Part shown: piece by piece, positions 53,036 through 63,522 of the stretch
How positions within the stretch are numbered: position 1 is the stretch's first letter
Layout of the letters: every line of letters starts with the position of its first letter
Assembly: GCA_004764695.1 (NCBI GenBank)
Contig: SMSO01000014.1
Location: 2,555,148 to 2,619,147 of the forward strand
Length of the DNA stretch: 64,000 bases
Origin: Schizochytrium sp. TIO01
Lineage: Eukaryota; Sar; Bigyra; Thraustochytrida; Thraustochytriidae
Direction of reading: 5' to 3'
Notes under the pieces: model-generated
The model's input: only the letters and a program-made list of their open reading frames with translations
What the model was told of the DNA's origin: nothing
Databases searched by the model: none
Translations under genes and position numbers: made by a program

Positions 53036-55083
53036 AATTTTAATGTTATCAAGCTATCTTCAGGAAACGTAACGTGTGAGTACTAGAGTGGTGAGTGACG
53101 ACGTCTTGGGTAGCGATGTTTAAAGTGCTAGAGACAACTCAATTGTTGTCGTATCTGAGTTTGTTTTTTAAGGTCCTTCGTGCTCAGTATTAGTTACTTA
53201 TGTCTTGATTTTCACGAAGGTCTCGCAGGGAGTACAATAGATATAACCTCAAGATTAAGCCTAAGCCATATATATATCATCGGATTTCTTTTGCGTGAAA
53301 AGATGGTTTTGCTGTATGAATCGAACCTTGCCAGAAAGGAACCTGTTGGCGCCATCTTCATAAACTAGAATAGGTATTGGTTGAAGTATGTAGTACCTCC
53401 TTCTGCTAACTATCTTTCCTTCCAAGGTGCTCCCAAGTGATGTAGATTCATCAATCGAATTACCTAGTACACACGATGCATCCAATTCCTGATGCTCGCC
53501 GTTGCATATCGAAGCTCAACTCTGGAGCGAACCTGGGGCACCGAGCAAACTCGTAATTGGCATTTGTCCGAGCTCATTTTATCATGAGAACTCCTTTGGT
53601 TGCTAGATTTTGTTTAGGTTTTTTATTTCAATCTTGAAGACTGCAAAAGACCTTTCATTGTATCCAAACCAGAAAATCGCGCCTCCAAGTCGCCTGCAAA
53701 GCTCCACCATATTTCGCACCTAATCGAATTCCAGCGTGTCGCCCTGAGCGTCGAGTCTTCCATACGAACCGAAGCACAGATAAATTGTGTGTTTTAAAAA
53801 TAAACATAAACAACAGTGCACCTAAGCCCTTTGTTCTTTTTTTTTTTCTTTTTTTAAAGCATATACTATTACTAGGTGTCTACTACTCCATCATGATTAA
53901 AAGCGACAAGAGCGACAACAACAAAAATATAAAATCACAATTTTTAGTGTCTCTGGTTTTTGTTCTCTCTAGTTGACGCACCACTTGCTATACACCCGAG
54001 GCTGCGTCATCTCACAGCTGTTTAACACCGAAAACCGGGCGCGAAGCCTCCACCTCTGATTTGTCGCACGCAGTTGAAGGATTTTCATCAATATAGCGAC
54101 AGAAGAGGCGACTTGAATCTGCTCCTTCCCAGCAGTTCACAATCCGATTTGATGAGCACCCTTCGTGCCATTTATTTTAGGCTTTTAATCAGAATTCTGA
54201 TTATTTATTTATTAAATAAAAGAATGAATTCATATCATTTTACCGCATCTGTCTTTTCTTTTAATCAATAATTAAAACAAAACTTTGAGTTTTTAACTAT
54301 GAATAGATATGACAGTATTATGCTAACAGAGGAATGAATAACTTTTGAGTTGATCAACTTTAAAAGAAAAAGAGAAAAGAAAATGAAGGAGAAAAAAAAA
54401 GAAATTGAGAGGGAGATCTTTTGGAACATGTTCTTCCAGAACATCTCTCAATCCCTCCTTTTAAAATAAGAACGGAACACGAACCCGACCGTGGCCCCGA
54501 CGGCTCAGGGCGGCGACACACTGGTAGCGTTAGATATTTAAGTTCTAGCAATGACGTATGCACTGAGGTGATACTAATGTAAATCTGTATTAAAACCTCA
54601 AGAGCACAGCGAGGGCAGGAAGCAAAACCTGAGCGACAAACAAAAGATTTGCAGCAGATACCGATTGAGACAACGCTCAAGGTACGTGATGAAGATACCG
54701 CCCCAGCAGCGATGGCACTGCGTCAGTCCGTGAGACGGCAAAGAATCGCGCAGCATGGTACCACTCGCGATCGTAGAACCTTACGGTGGCATAGCGCGGA
54801 GCCTGAGCAGCGTCGATGGAGCATGGATACAGATCGACAGATCTTCATTCTTCGTTTCTTCTTTGTTTCCATCTTAATCGTTCTCATAACCTTGCGCCAG
54901 AACGACAACGAAGACGACAGCGGCACCAACTGCGAAAGACGAGTGACAGAAAACTAACGAAGGACGTGAACCCTGCGTGTATCATGGCACTGCGAAATGC
55001 TTGACTTGAACGTACGGCTGTGGTGACAATGATTATGATGACAGAACGTGGAGCTCAGCCGCCAATAACTACACCTCGGAAAG
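53036..55083. other. Intergenic region
   Basis: About 2 kb, AT-rich, with a run of T near 53830. Frames such as 54649-54957 have no recognisable domain. The last 100 bases are the presumed transaldolase 5' leader. Confidence 0.5.
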
Positions 55084-56822
55084 ATGTCGGAACCCGTTGC
55101 CAAGAAGCAAAAGACGGAGCAGTCGCAGCTCGACCAGCTCAAGGAGATGACTAAGGTTGTCGCCGACACTGGTGACTTTCAGATGATTGAGAAGTTCAAG
55201 CCTGTTGATGTAAGTTATTCATGAGAACCCTTGTACTCCGGCCGCAATGGCGGAGATTCCGACGCGATCAACTTGGTCTCCCGAGGATTACTTTGTGTCG
55301 TCTATTTTAAGGGGAATGAGGCACGCTACAATCTTCCTGATTGCCTCCGTTTCCTACTTCTTCTCCGTTTTCCAGTGCTTATTCCTCTTTTCTCCTTCGA
55401 TGACTATTATGCCTCATATTTTTGCCCATGCCGCAAGATCTCATCCCATCCAAGGATTCGATGCGTTGCTATTGAGCCAATCATGGAGCGCATGTGCGAC
55501 TTGGACGGCGCTTCAAGGACAATATCGCATGGCTCTGTGCGATGTGAGAGGCCAGGAGAGCGTTTTTTTTTTTTCATATACATATATATATATGAAGGCA
55601 TGGGTCTTGAGGAAGAAAGGGGAATGAGATGGATCGCCAAATAGGGAGATAATGGGAATGAGGAGACAAGATAGGGAAAGAGGACACAGGTTGAGAGCGA
55701 AGGAAGCTAATCATGCAGACCTTCGCTGGTAATGATGTGCAAAGGGGAAAACAAAGATTGAGAAGTAGAGACGGTAGGACTCACGAAAAGACTTTGATTA
55801 TTTTTGTTCAATGCGGTCGGCTTTTGTAATAATGCTGATGAATGGGAATGTGACTATCCGGCGTGGAATGTGATTCAATTATCAATGTCGTGAAACTATT
55901 GTGCTTGCGTATGGAACAAAATACATTGCTATATAATGTGACAAAACAGGCCACCACCAACCCGTCCCTCATTCTTAAGGCCTCTACTATGCCTGAGTAC
56001 AAGGCAAAGGTGACTGACGCCATCGCCTACGCAAAGGAGAACTACAAGGGCGATGATGAGGTCGAGCGCATGGAGATCATCCTCGACCGCGTCTGCGTTG
56101 AGTTTGGCCTCGAGATTCTCAAGGTTGTTGAGGGTCTCGTCTCCACCGAGGTTGATGCCCGCCTCAGTTTTGATGCCGAGGCTTCTGTCAAGCGTGCCAA
56201 GCGCATCATTGACATGTACGAAGCTGCCGGTATCAAGCGCGACCGCGTGCTTATCAAGCTTGCCTCCACCTGGGAGGGTATCCAGGCTGCCAAGACTCTT
56301 GCCCAGGAAGGCATTAACTGCAACCTTACACTCCTCTTCTCCTTCTGCCAGGCCGTTGCATGCGCTGAGGCAGACGTTGCTCTCATCAGCCCCTTCGTTG
56401 GCCGCATCCGTGACTGGTACCAAAAGGCCAACAACAAGGAGTACCCTGCCCCTGAGGATCCGGGTGTCATCTCTGTCCAGAAGATCTACAACTACTACAA
56501 GAAGTACGGCTACAAGACCGTTGTCATGGGTGCTTCTTTCCGTAGCAAGGAGGAGATTATCGAGCTTGCTGGCTGCGACAAGCTCACCATTGGCCCCAAC
56601 TGGCTTGAAGAGCTCGAGAACACCAAGGAGCCCATTGAGGTCAAGCTCAGCCCTGAGGCCGCCAAGGAGGCCGATGTTGGCCCCAAGTTGGAGCTCAATG
56701 AGAAGACCTTCCGCTGGATGCTCAACGAGGATGCCATGGCTACCGAGAAGCTTGCTGAGGGCATTCGCGCTTTTGCTGCTGACATCATCAAACTCGAGGA
56801 TCTCGTTAAGTCCCTTATGTAA
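55084..56822 (+). CDS. Transaldolase (two exons)
   Basis: This pentose-phosphate enzyme transfers a dihydroxyacetone unit between sedoheptulose-7-phosphate and glyceraldehyde-3-phosphate in the cytosol. Exon 1 is 55084-55209 (42 codons: [20 protein letters not shown], then DTGDF). Exon 2 is 55950-56822, starting at [12 protein letters not shown]. Joined at phase 0 they give 332 residues, the usual eukaryotic length. The donor is GTAAGT and the acceptor AAAACAG. The Schiff-base Lys is about residue 145 in [26 protein letters not shown] and SPFVGRI are also canonical. This is the only clear spliced gene in the window. Its codon use is more C-ending than that of its neighbours, as expected for a highly expressed gene. 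An AATAAA lies at 56901, 79 bases past the stop. Confidence 0.96.
55210..55949 (+). other. Transaldolase intron 1 (740 bases)
   Basis: GT at 55210 and AG at 55948-55949 bound an intron between codons 42 and 43. It contains a long T run and a TA-rich stretch near 55565-55595. Open frames inside it have no protein-like features. Confidence 0.93.
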
Positions 56823-58000
56823 ACGGCCCCCATTACAATTTTCTAAATACCTAATTCCCAATCAACCTCTTTCTGCCACAAGTATTTGCTCGCTCCATCT
56901 AATAAATCCACATCTTCTTTAAAAAAATAGAACTCGTAGTTTTCTTCTGCTGAGCCTATCTTTCCTGTGGATCAACGATCTAATTGGCAACAATTAAGGA
57001 TACAAGACGAATTGCTCTTGATATCTATTGACCTTGGTGAGATATTTGACGATTATCTTTGACTAAATATTTGAGCAGAGATCATCGAATGCCTATTTCT
57101 GCAGAACTCTTCTGTAAGGACCTGATACTATTAGAAAATAATCCCGCAAAGCTGGGGAGTCGCCTTGAAATCACTAGATACATGCAAAATCTGTTCATGC
57201 TTTCCACCCTTTAATTTACAAGATGCTCAGTTCCTTCTATTATGTATGTAACCAATGTTGTTGATGCGTGAGAAAGTAGCATAGTAGTACGCTTTTTGAG
57301 AGGAGACATCTTGCTTTGATTCTTTCTTGCGCACTTCGGCTGTCCTCACTGGCAGAAATCATTGCTAAAGTACTGAGTGTTTTCACCAAAAAAGCACTGC
57401 TATGCACTTCCAACGACTTAAAAAAGAAAAGGCAAACTTGCATCCGTCTCTGATATATTCGTCCTTCTTTGTCTTCATGGTTTCAAACAATCGTTTTCGC
57501 AGTTTTCTACTCACTACTCAATCATCTTTGTTCATTTGCAACTCTGCTCTCCTAGTCCACTCAAACACAGCCCAAAGCATAACATCTTCATTTGCAGAAG
57601 TCAATCGTTTTCCATATAAGAACATAAGTTGATGCTGCTGCTGCTGTATTCTACTTCATTCACGCAGGTGCTTCTGTTATAAGACAGCGATACTTTTCGC
57701 AATTTAAATCACTAATATGAGTGTAAACGTACGCGTGCTCTGTTAACAAGTGCACTGATTTACAATTCCTTTCTTTGTGATTGAAAAGAAAAGAATTGCC
57801 AGATAAGAAAAGAAAAGAAGCAAAGCTTTTCTTATAGATTATTTTAAAGCTTACATTACATTTAATTACCAAAAAGAAGAAAGAAGTCAAATCACATCGC
57901 TGCGGACTTCTTGGCGGTCTGCAAAACCCCTTCCTGGGACCTGCTACCGTTTAGGAGTGAGCAGCTCCAGCTTCTCTCTACGCTTCTGCGCTTTACAATC
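56823..58000. other. Intergenic region, co-directional genes
   Basis: About 1.2 kb between transaldolase and the HCF101-type gene. It is AT-rich with purine-rich runs near 57780-57830. The frame upstream of 58001 is open but lacks an ATG. Confidence 0.55.
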
Positions 58001-59666
58001 ATGTGGGGTTCTTCCGTACTCTCCCGCGCCCTGCGGCCTGTCGCTGCGCCTGTTCACGCTCGCAGTATCTCCATCTTGGCTGCTCAGCGGCTGCCGACCT
58101 CTTCGTCTGCTGCCAGAACAGCCTCGAAGACCGTTTCTGCCGCGTGGAGATATTCTTTAACAGGCCTAGAGGCTTCATCCAAGCGCATGGCAGCTCGAGG
58201 ATTCGCATCCTCAGCTCGGGAAGCGGCTCAACTCGAAGACGAGGCCCTTGAACTTCTGCGAGGCGTCAAAGTTGATGGTCATGATGTTGTCACTTCTGGC
58301 GTCGTTCGTGACCTTTCTGTAGACGTGAACTCGGGAACTTTGAGATTTTCCCTGACCACTGGCAGCCCAGAAGTTCGCCAAATGTGCGAGGAGCGACTGA
58401 TGGGTTCGTCCTCAAGGCCATCTTGGCTCAAGCAGGCCCCTGTTATTTCGGTACGACCCACACGAGGCAACGCAGCTGCTGCGGCAAGAGTGTCTGCTGC
58501 CAAAGGCCTTGAGGGTGTAAAGCATATCGTGGCGGTCTCTAGTGGCAAAGGAGGTGTAGGAAAGTCCACTGTCGCGGTAAACTTGGCATTTGCACTGAGT
58601 GAGAACTTTTCTGTTGGTATTCTTGATGCTGACGTTTACGGACCGAGTCTTCCTACAATGATGGTCGAGCCGGGAGCTGAGTGGGCCGTACGCCAGACTC
58701 CTGACGGGCGCTACATGGAGCCTGTGCAGTTCCATGGCATTAAGTGCATGTCCTATGGGTTTGTGGCACCTGGAACTGGTGGAAGGGGCCGCGGCGTAGA
58801 CCCGCAGAGCGCCTTTTCTCATCTCGCGGCAGCTGCACGGACATCTAGCAATGCAGCAGCAATGCGAGGACCCATGGTCTCCAACGTCATTACCCAGCTT
58901 GCCACCCAGACTGCTTGGGGGGATCTTGATGTTTTGGTTATTGACATGCCACCTGGTACCGGAGATATTCACATTACCCTTGGCCAGCAGCTTAAGATCG
59001 ATGGTGCAGTCATTGTGACTACTCCTCAGCTTCTTAGCTTTGTTGATGTCATCAAGGGCCTTGAGCTCTTCCAGAAGCTCGATGTACCTACCCTCGGCAT
59101 TGTAGAAAACATGGCCTACTTTGATGGTGATGACGGAAAGCGCTATCGTCCCTTTTGGCAAGGGCCACCGTGAAGAGCTGCAAAAGAGCCTCGGTATTAC
59201 CAACGCCTTCTCACTCCCGATTCTGGCAAACGCCTCCGAATGCGCAGACTCTGGTACCCCGTTTGTGCGTAGACATCTTGAGGATGAGGTGGCCTGGACC
59301 TACCGCAACCTTGCTGAGGGTGTCATGAAGGCGATCAAGGACCGCTCTGCGCCCGATGCTCTTGTCTCGAGCACCCTTAAATATGATGTTGACAAGGATG
59401 TCATCGTTGCTCGCTTCATCATGGCTACGGGTGCTGCTGAGTACCGCATCCCGCCTATTGAGTTGCGCAAGCGTCTTCGCCGTGTCGATGACATGCTTGG
59501 CAAGAAGGTTGAGGACCTTGATGCCAAGATCCAGCCTACTAAGATTGACGCCATGGGTAACTACGCCGTTTCTATTGTCTGGTCTGATGGCCACGATGCT
59601 TCCATCTACCCGTTCAATGATATTCGTGAGGCCTGCAAGGAGTTTGAGGAGAAGGGTTCCAAGTAA
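58001..59666 (+). CDS. HCF101-type Mrp/ParA Fe-S cluster scaffold, mitochondrial presequence, frame broken by one base
   Basis: A P-loop Fe-S carrier. From ATG 58001 the first 65 residues are Arg/Ser/Ala-rich without acidic residues until the end (MWGSSVLSRALRPVAAPVHA and onward), a typical mitochondrial presequence. A MIP18/DUF59 domain (about 66-140) precedes the Mrp/ParA domain, with the deviant P-loop SSGKGGVGKST (about 180-190), DADVYGPSLP and DMPPGTGD. The frame ends at 59173, but the next frame continues with FGKGH and the DUF971 domain (GNYAVSIVWSDGHD). Removing one T from the TTTT at 59152-59155 gives GKRYRPFGKGH, matching HCF101's GKRYYPFGKG, and 554 residues. The three-domain order DUF59-ParA-DUF971 and the absence of a CPxC motif mark HCF101 rather than NUBPL/Ind1 or Nbp35. 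The frame break is most likely a homopolymer sequence error. Confidence 0.87.
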
Positions 59667-60746
59667 AAAAATAGTCGCACGTCTTGCAATTGCGCATATA
59701 AATTGCCACAAGCACCCATACCTACGGAGAAAAATATATCAAGGTCGATGCAGACACATCTAGCTGGTTTTAAATTCCAGTCTTGCATCATTCGAACGAA
59801 TAGAGAGAGTGAGAGTAAGCAGACAGCTGCTTTCAATCGGAATATTTCATTCATGTAATTACGTCTGTATCCGTTTTTCTTTGTTTCATTGAGGTAAAGG
59901 GTGTATTTCTTCTATAGCGAGCCTAGCTGCCAGCCAGCCAGCCAGTCAGTCAGTCCCATTTTCGCCTCCTCCCCTGAATGCTTCCGAGCTCGGAGACGAA
60001 AAGGTACTTTGCATTTTTGATACTTCCACTATGCATGCATGATTATTTCTTTTCATAAACTAAAAAATTACAAAATAATCTCTTGTCTCCCGGATTGTCC
60101 AGATAGAATTTATATTGTTTGCATTTATGAACTCTAGTCTTTGTGTCCGTGCATTTACGGGCTGTTCTGTTGTTTCAATTTTAATAGTTAAAATACGAGT
60201 TCGTTGCTGTATTTTAAACCTTCTAGCTGTTGTTGAGCAAACACCTAATACTTGAGACTAAAGCTTTCTATAGCGATGTCATCCTTTCAACCAACACTTA
60301 ATTTTCATTGTAATTATTTCGGGAGAGGGGGTCGATTGATATGCAAATTCATTCGACTTAATGATTGTCACCCACTCTCAATTCGTTGTGAAAATTGATT
60401 TTTTCGCAGTCATTCCTGAAGGAACATCAATTTTAAAAATAGTGATAAATTAATTGAGATCAAAGGATCAAATTGGATAATTTTTTAAAATTTGAAAGTG
60501 ATCATTTTCATATCTCTTAGATTAACAAAACTATTTAGGATTATATCAATCAATACACATAACATTCCTGCCATAACGCCACAATTGCTTTGCGCCATAT
60601 ACTTTGCTTTGCGCCATATACTTTGCTGACACCTTGCTAGCCTTAGCAACAAGAATTGTTAACGCCTGAGGCAAAGGATAACGGCAGAATCAGCGCACAA
60701 CTCAATTAAGTTACCTCGTGTCTACACATGTCACTCGACAAATAAA
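59667..60746. other. Intergenic region
   Basis: AT-rich. Holds CAGC/CAGT short repeats near 59932-59955 and a 19-base tandem duplication at 60587-60624. No gene seen. Confidence 0.55.
60587..60624. repeat. Perfect 19-base tandem duplication
   Basis: Two exact adjacent copies of a 19-base unit beginning GCTTTGCGCC, in AT-rich DNA about 120 bases past the PEN-2 stop. Confidence 0.9.
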
Positions 60747-61055
60747 TTACCATCCATCATCAAAAGTGACACTCACGATTAGCAACCGTTGCAGGCTCTC
60801 AAGTGTAGCCACGTTGAGCTGGAAATACAAGACCCATGCGAAGAGAGCTGCAATGTAAACTGCTGCACCTATCGCAGAACCGTACACATAAAACTTAAGG
60901 TCTGGGTGCACGTTGACGGATTTGAGTTTACTCCAGTGAAATACTGAGCTCAGAAGCCACAGCAGGGGAAGACAGAAGAAGCCTGCATAAAAGAATCTCC
61001 TCGCAGTCTTAAGATCCTCCTCTTCTGGACTCAGTGGTGGTCGCTGAGTATTCAT
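60747..61055 (-). CDS. Gamma-secretase subunit PEN-2
   Basis: A 102-residue protein, the same length as animal PEN-2 (101). PEN-2 completes the gamma-secretase complex and triggers presenilin endoproteolysis; the complex cleaves type I membrane proteins within the membrane. Visible features: a hydrophilic N-terminus, ARRFFYAGFFCLPLLWLLS matching the CRKYYLGGFAFLPFLWLV block of the family, and a second hydrophobic segment (GSAIGAAVYIAALFAWVLYF) corresponding to RSAVGFLFWVIVLTSW. The C-terminal DYLSF motif important in the human protein is not obvious here; the end reads LIVSVTFDDGW. The identification rests on overall pattern and length. Confidence 0.88.
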   Translation of the reverse strand: MNTQRPPLSPEEEDLKTARRFFYAGFFCLPLLWLLSSVFHWSKLKSVNVHPDLKFYVYGSAIGAAVYIAALFAWVLYFQLNVATLESLQRLLIVSVTFDDGW

Positions 61056-62374
61056 AGTTATTTGCTTGCTTTTGGACGTGCGTCTATTCCTTGAAAGAGT
61101 GAACTTCTATTTCTTATTTCTTCACGCCGTCGGTCAATCGCAGACTCCAGACTCCCTGAGCCTGAAAGACAGCAGCGAAGCACAATAATGCAAGCTTCGA
61201 CTCCACGAACCCCTTCGCGAGGTCTGGAGCTGGTATCCTGCGCAGAAAGCTGCAAGTAAAGTAGACTCCAGAGTCCACGAGTCCAACTCAGTTTGGGTTT
61301 TGCAAGTTTTAAAGTCATTTCTTTAGCGATAGTTGTGTTTTAATGGGGCTATTTGTCTTGTGCAATGAATAGGCCATTTTAGTAGTTCTTTGCGAAATGA
61401 CAGATATGGGTCATGAGCTGGATACATGCAATGAAGGGAGCTTGCTAGTGCCAACATCGAGAGAACATCATGCGGGCAAATAGAAGCTTAACCGGGCGGT
61501 GATGCAGATAACGACTACACACTATAATCTAGCATGTGCTTTAATTGAAAGTATCGCATCGAGAGGCTCAACAATTTATCCAAGTTACGTGTTATCTGGC
61601 CTTTCACAAATTGCCCCTTCAGTGTTTGCAGAAATAAACAAGTGGAAACATACCGGAGACAACTGTTTATTTTTGCTGGAGTGATTGTATACTGAGCTAT
61701 AAATATTGTAAAGGGTGCCGCACCATGTTATGCGCTGGAATCAAGAAGGATTCTGAAATGAAAATTAATGATAATAATGATAACAATAATAATACAATAT
61801 TAATGCTACCGAATGGTTTCTACTCATTCATATACAATGCAGGATCAGAAAATAGAGCCTTATTATAATAGATTCTTATTATTTATTTAGGGCTGGGCCC
61901 ATTTAGTTTTGTTTCCCCTGAAAATTTACTTTGTAGCACATGAATGGAAACGATGAAAGGATTTTTAAAGATTCCCTCCCGACTTCTTCTTTCTTGCTTT
62001 GCATCGCACCACTTCGGGTTTTGCAACTGAGCTACAAAAGCTACCAAGCACCAACATCAACTCTTCTCACCAAGTCCGAACCCAGTGTACCCCATGCCCC
62101 TTTGCAGGATTGTTATCATATGAAGCCTCAGGAATTGCTGTTTTGGGCACATTACAATCTCATTTATAATTTAATAGTAGGACTTGATTTGGCCTGAGCG
62201 TCACAGGGAGTAATAATGAAAGTAATCCCGGAACTTGCCCAAGCTCCAAAGAACTCGCCAGAAAACCCAACTGCGTTGACCACTAGACCCCGTTAGCGAG
62301 CTCGAATAACCTTCATTCTCACATACGTGCATTATACTACGGACGAGCTATCACACGCTTCCACGGCAAGCAAG
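61056..62374. other. Intergenic region between divergent genes
   Basis: Upstream sequence of PEN-2 and of the type I membrane protein gene. 61140-61290 has repeated GACTCCAGA-like words. 61760-61810 and 61860-61890 are AT-rich. Small frames (61058-61318, 61499-61684, 61940-62197) have no domain. Confidence 0.5.
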
Positions 62375-63110
62375 ATGACGAGAGTCTCCAACTGCCGACG
62401 CTCAAGACGATCATTCTTTGCAAGCGTAGTCTTCGCCGTTCTCGTGCTAGTTGGTCTGGAAAGGGTGCATGCTGTCGAAGATATGACAGCAGAAGTTAAG
62501 CCCAAGTTCTCTGCGAGTTCTGATGCAAGCGCCCTCGAGTGGGCTCTTGCTGACTCAGGCGAAGAGGACAGAGAAAGTGGGGTGACTATCGTGCCAGAAA
62601 CGAAAGAAAATGGAGTTCTGCAAGAAAATGGTAACTCGCAGTACTCCAACCTACTCCGCGCAAGCAATGGGCAAGGTGGTAGAGGCGAGGGATGTAGACG
62701 ACAATACGTGTCCCTTTATCTATGATGAATATGTCTTTAAGCTTCCAGGCAATATCTACTGGCATTTCCGTCCATCAGATCATGGCTTTAGCCATGGTTA
62801 CTATTGCTCTATTTCCTCTACCTCTGGCTTATCTAATTACTCCTATAATTTTGGAGGCTGTGAATGCCCACCCGCAAGATTTTGCTCGCAAGACTGGGGC
62901 ACAGTAGATGTTAGCCTGAGTGTTTTTGGCAAGCTTGAGATGCAGGTTGGAAAATGTCAAATGTATAATTGGATTCTCATCATGCCCATTGTGATTTTCT
63001 TCTGCCTTGTATGCTGCTGCTTGCGATACTGTGGAAAGAAGTCTCCTCGTGCCCGAGAGGTCATCATTGTGCGCGCTGACCCACGCAGCGACTACGCTCG
63101 AATGACTTAA
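62375..63110 (+). CDS. Small type I membrane protein, frame changes inside
   Basis: Two overlapping frames appear to be one gene. The first, from ATG 62375, has a basic start and a strong signal peptide (RRSFFASVVFAVLVLVGLER, then VHAVED), then a polar segment. It runs out at 62725. The second, one base onward, supplies a Cys-containing ectodomain (NTCPFIYDEYVFKLPGN...CECPPARFCSQDWG), a transmembrane segment (YNWILIMPIVIFFCLVCCC) and a short basic cytosolic tail. A one-base skip somewhere in 62610-62722 gives about 244 residues. GT-AG alternatives with the right phase also exist (62631-62664, 34 bases; 62631-62682, 52 bases). No family is recognised. Such a single-pass protein could be a receptor, cargo adaptor or even a secretase substrate, but that is a guess. 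An AATAAA lies at 63443. Confidence 0.55.
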
Positions 63111-63522
63111 ACTGATCTAATTCTTTGTGCGGCCCGCGTGCTACAAAACCAACCAGCATCTTTGTGATGCTCCCTCTCTCACTTGAGTCAGCCCAGGTCC
63201 CTTGTTGATATGCAAATGAGCCTTTCCAACTCTGCGTGGAGTCGTGCCTCAATATCATGCTTGTACAACAATAAGAAAGCAAGTAAGCGCACAAATTTAT
63301 CTTACCTCTTCTCAGCTGATAAAAATTTACATCTTATCTAGTGTTAAGACTGAAGGCTGCAAGACTCAGCCATAATAGACTTTCATGAAGAACTTATGTA
63401 AAGCCCGTCTAATAATGATACATGTTACGCAATGCAAGAGAGAATAAATTTAGAATATATATATATATATATATATCAAAGTTCTTTTTAGATGTTGGTA
63501 TTTCATTTTCTGCCAGATTAAT
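63111..63522. other. Intergenic region between convergent genes
   Basis: 3' flanks, with an AATAAA at 63443 and a TA array at about 63453-63476. Nothing else seen. Confidence 0.6.

Noticed and set aside
53318-53340. tRNA-like AGGTTCGATTC on the minus strand with a TGGC upstream
   Set aside because: The A-to-B box spacing is only about 27 bases, too short for a tRNA.
55231-55644. Open frames inside the transaldolase intron
   Set aside because: No recognisable features; the intron boundaries are clear.
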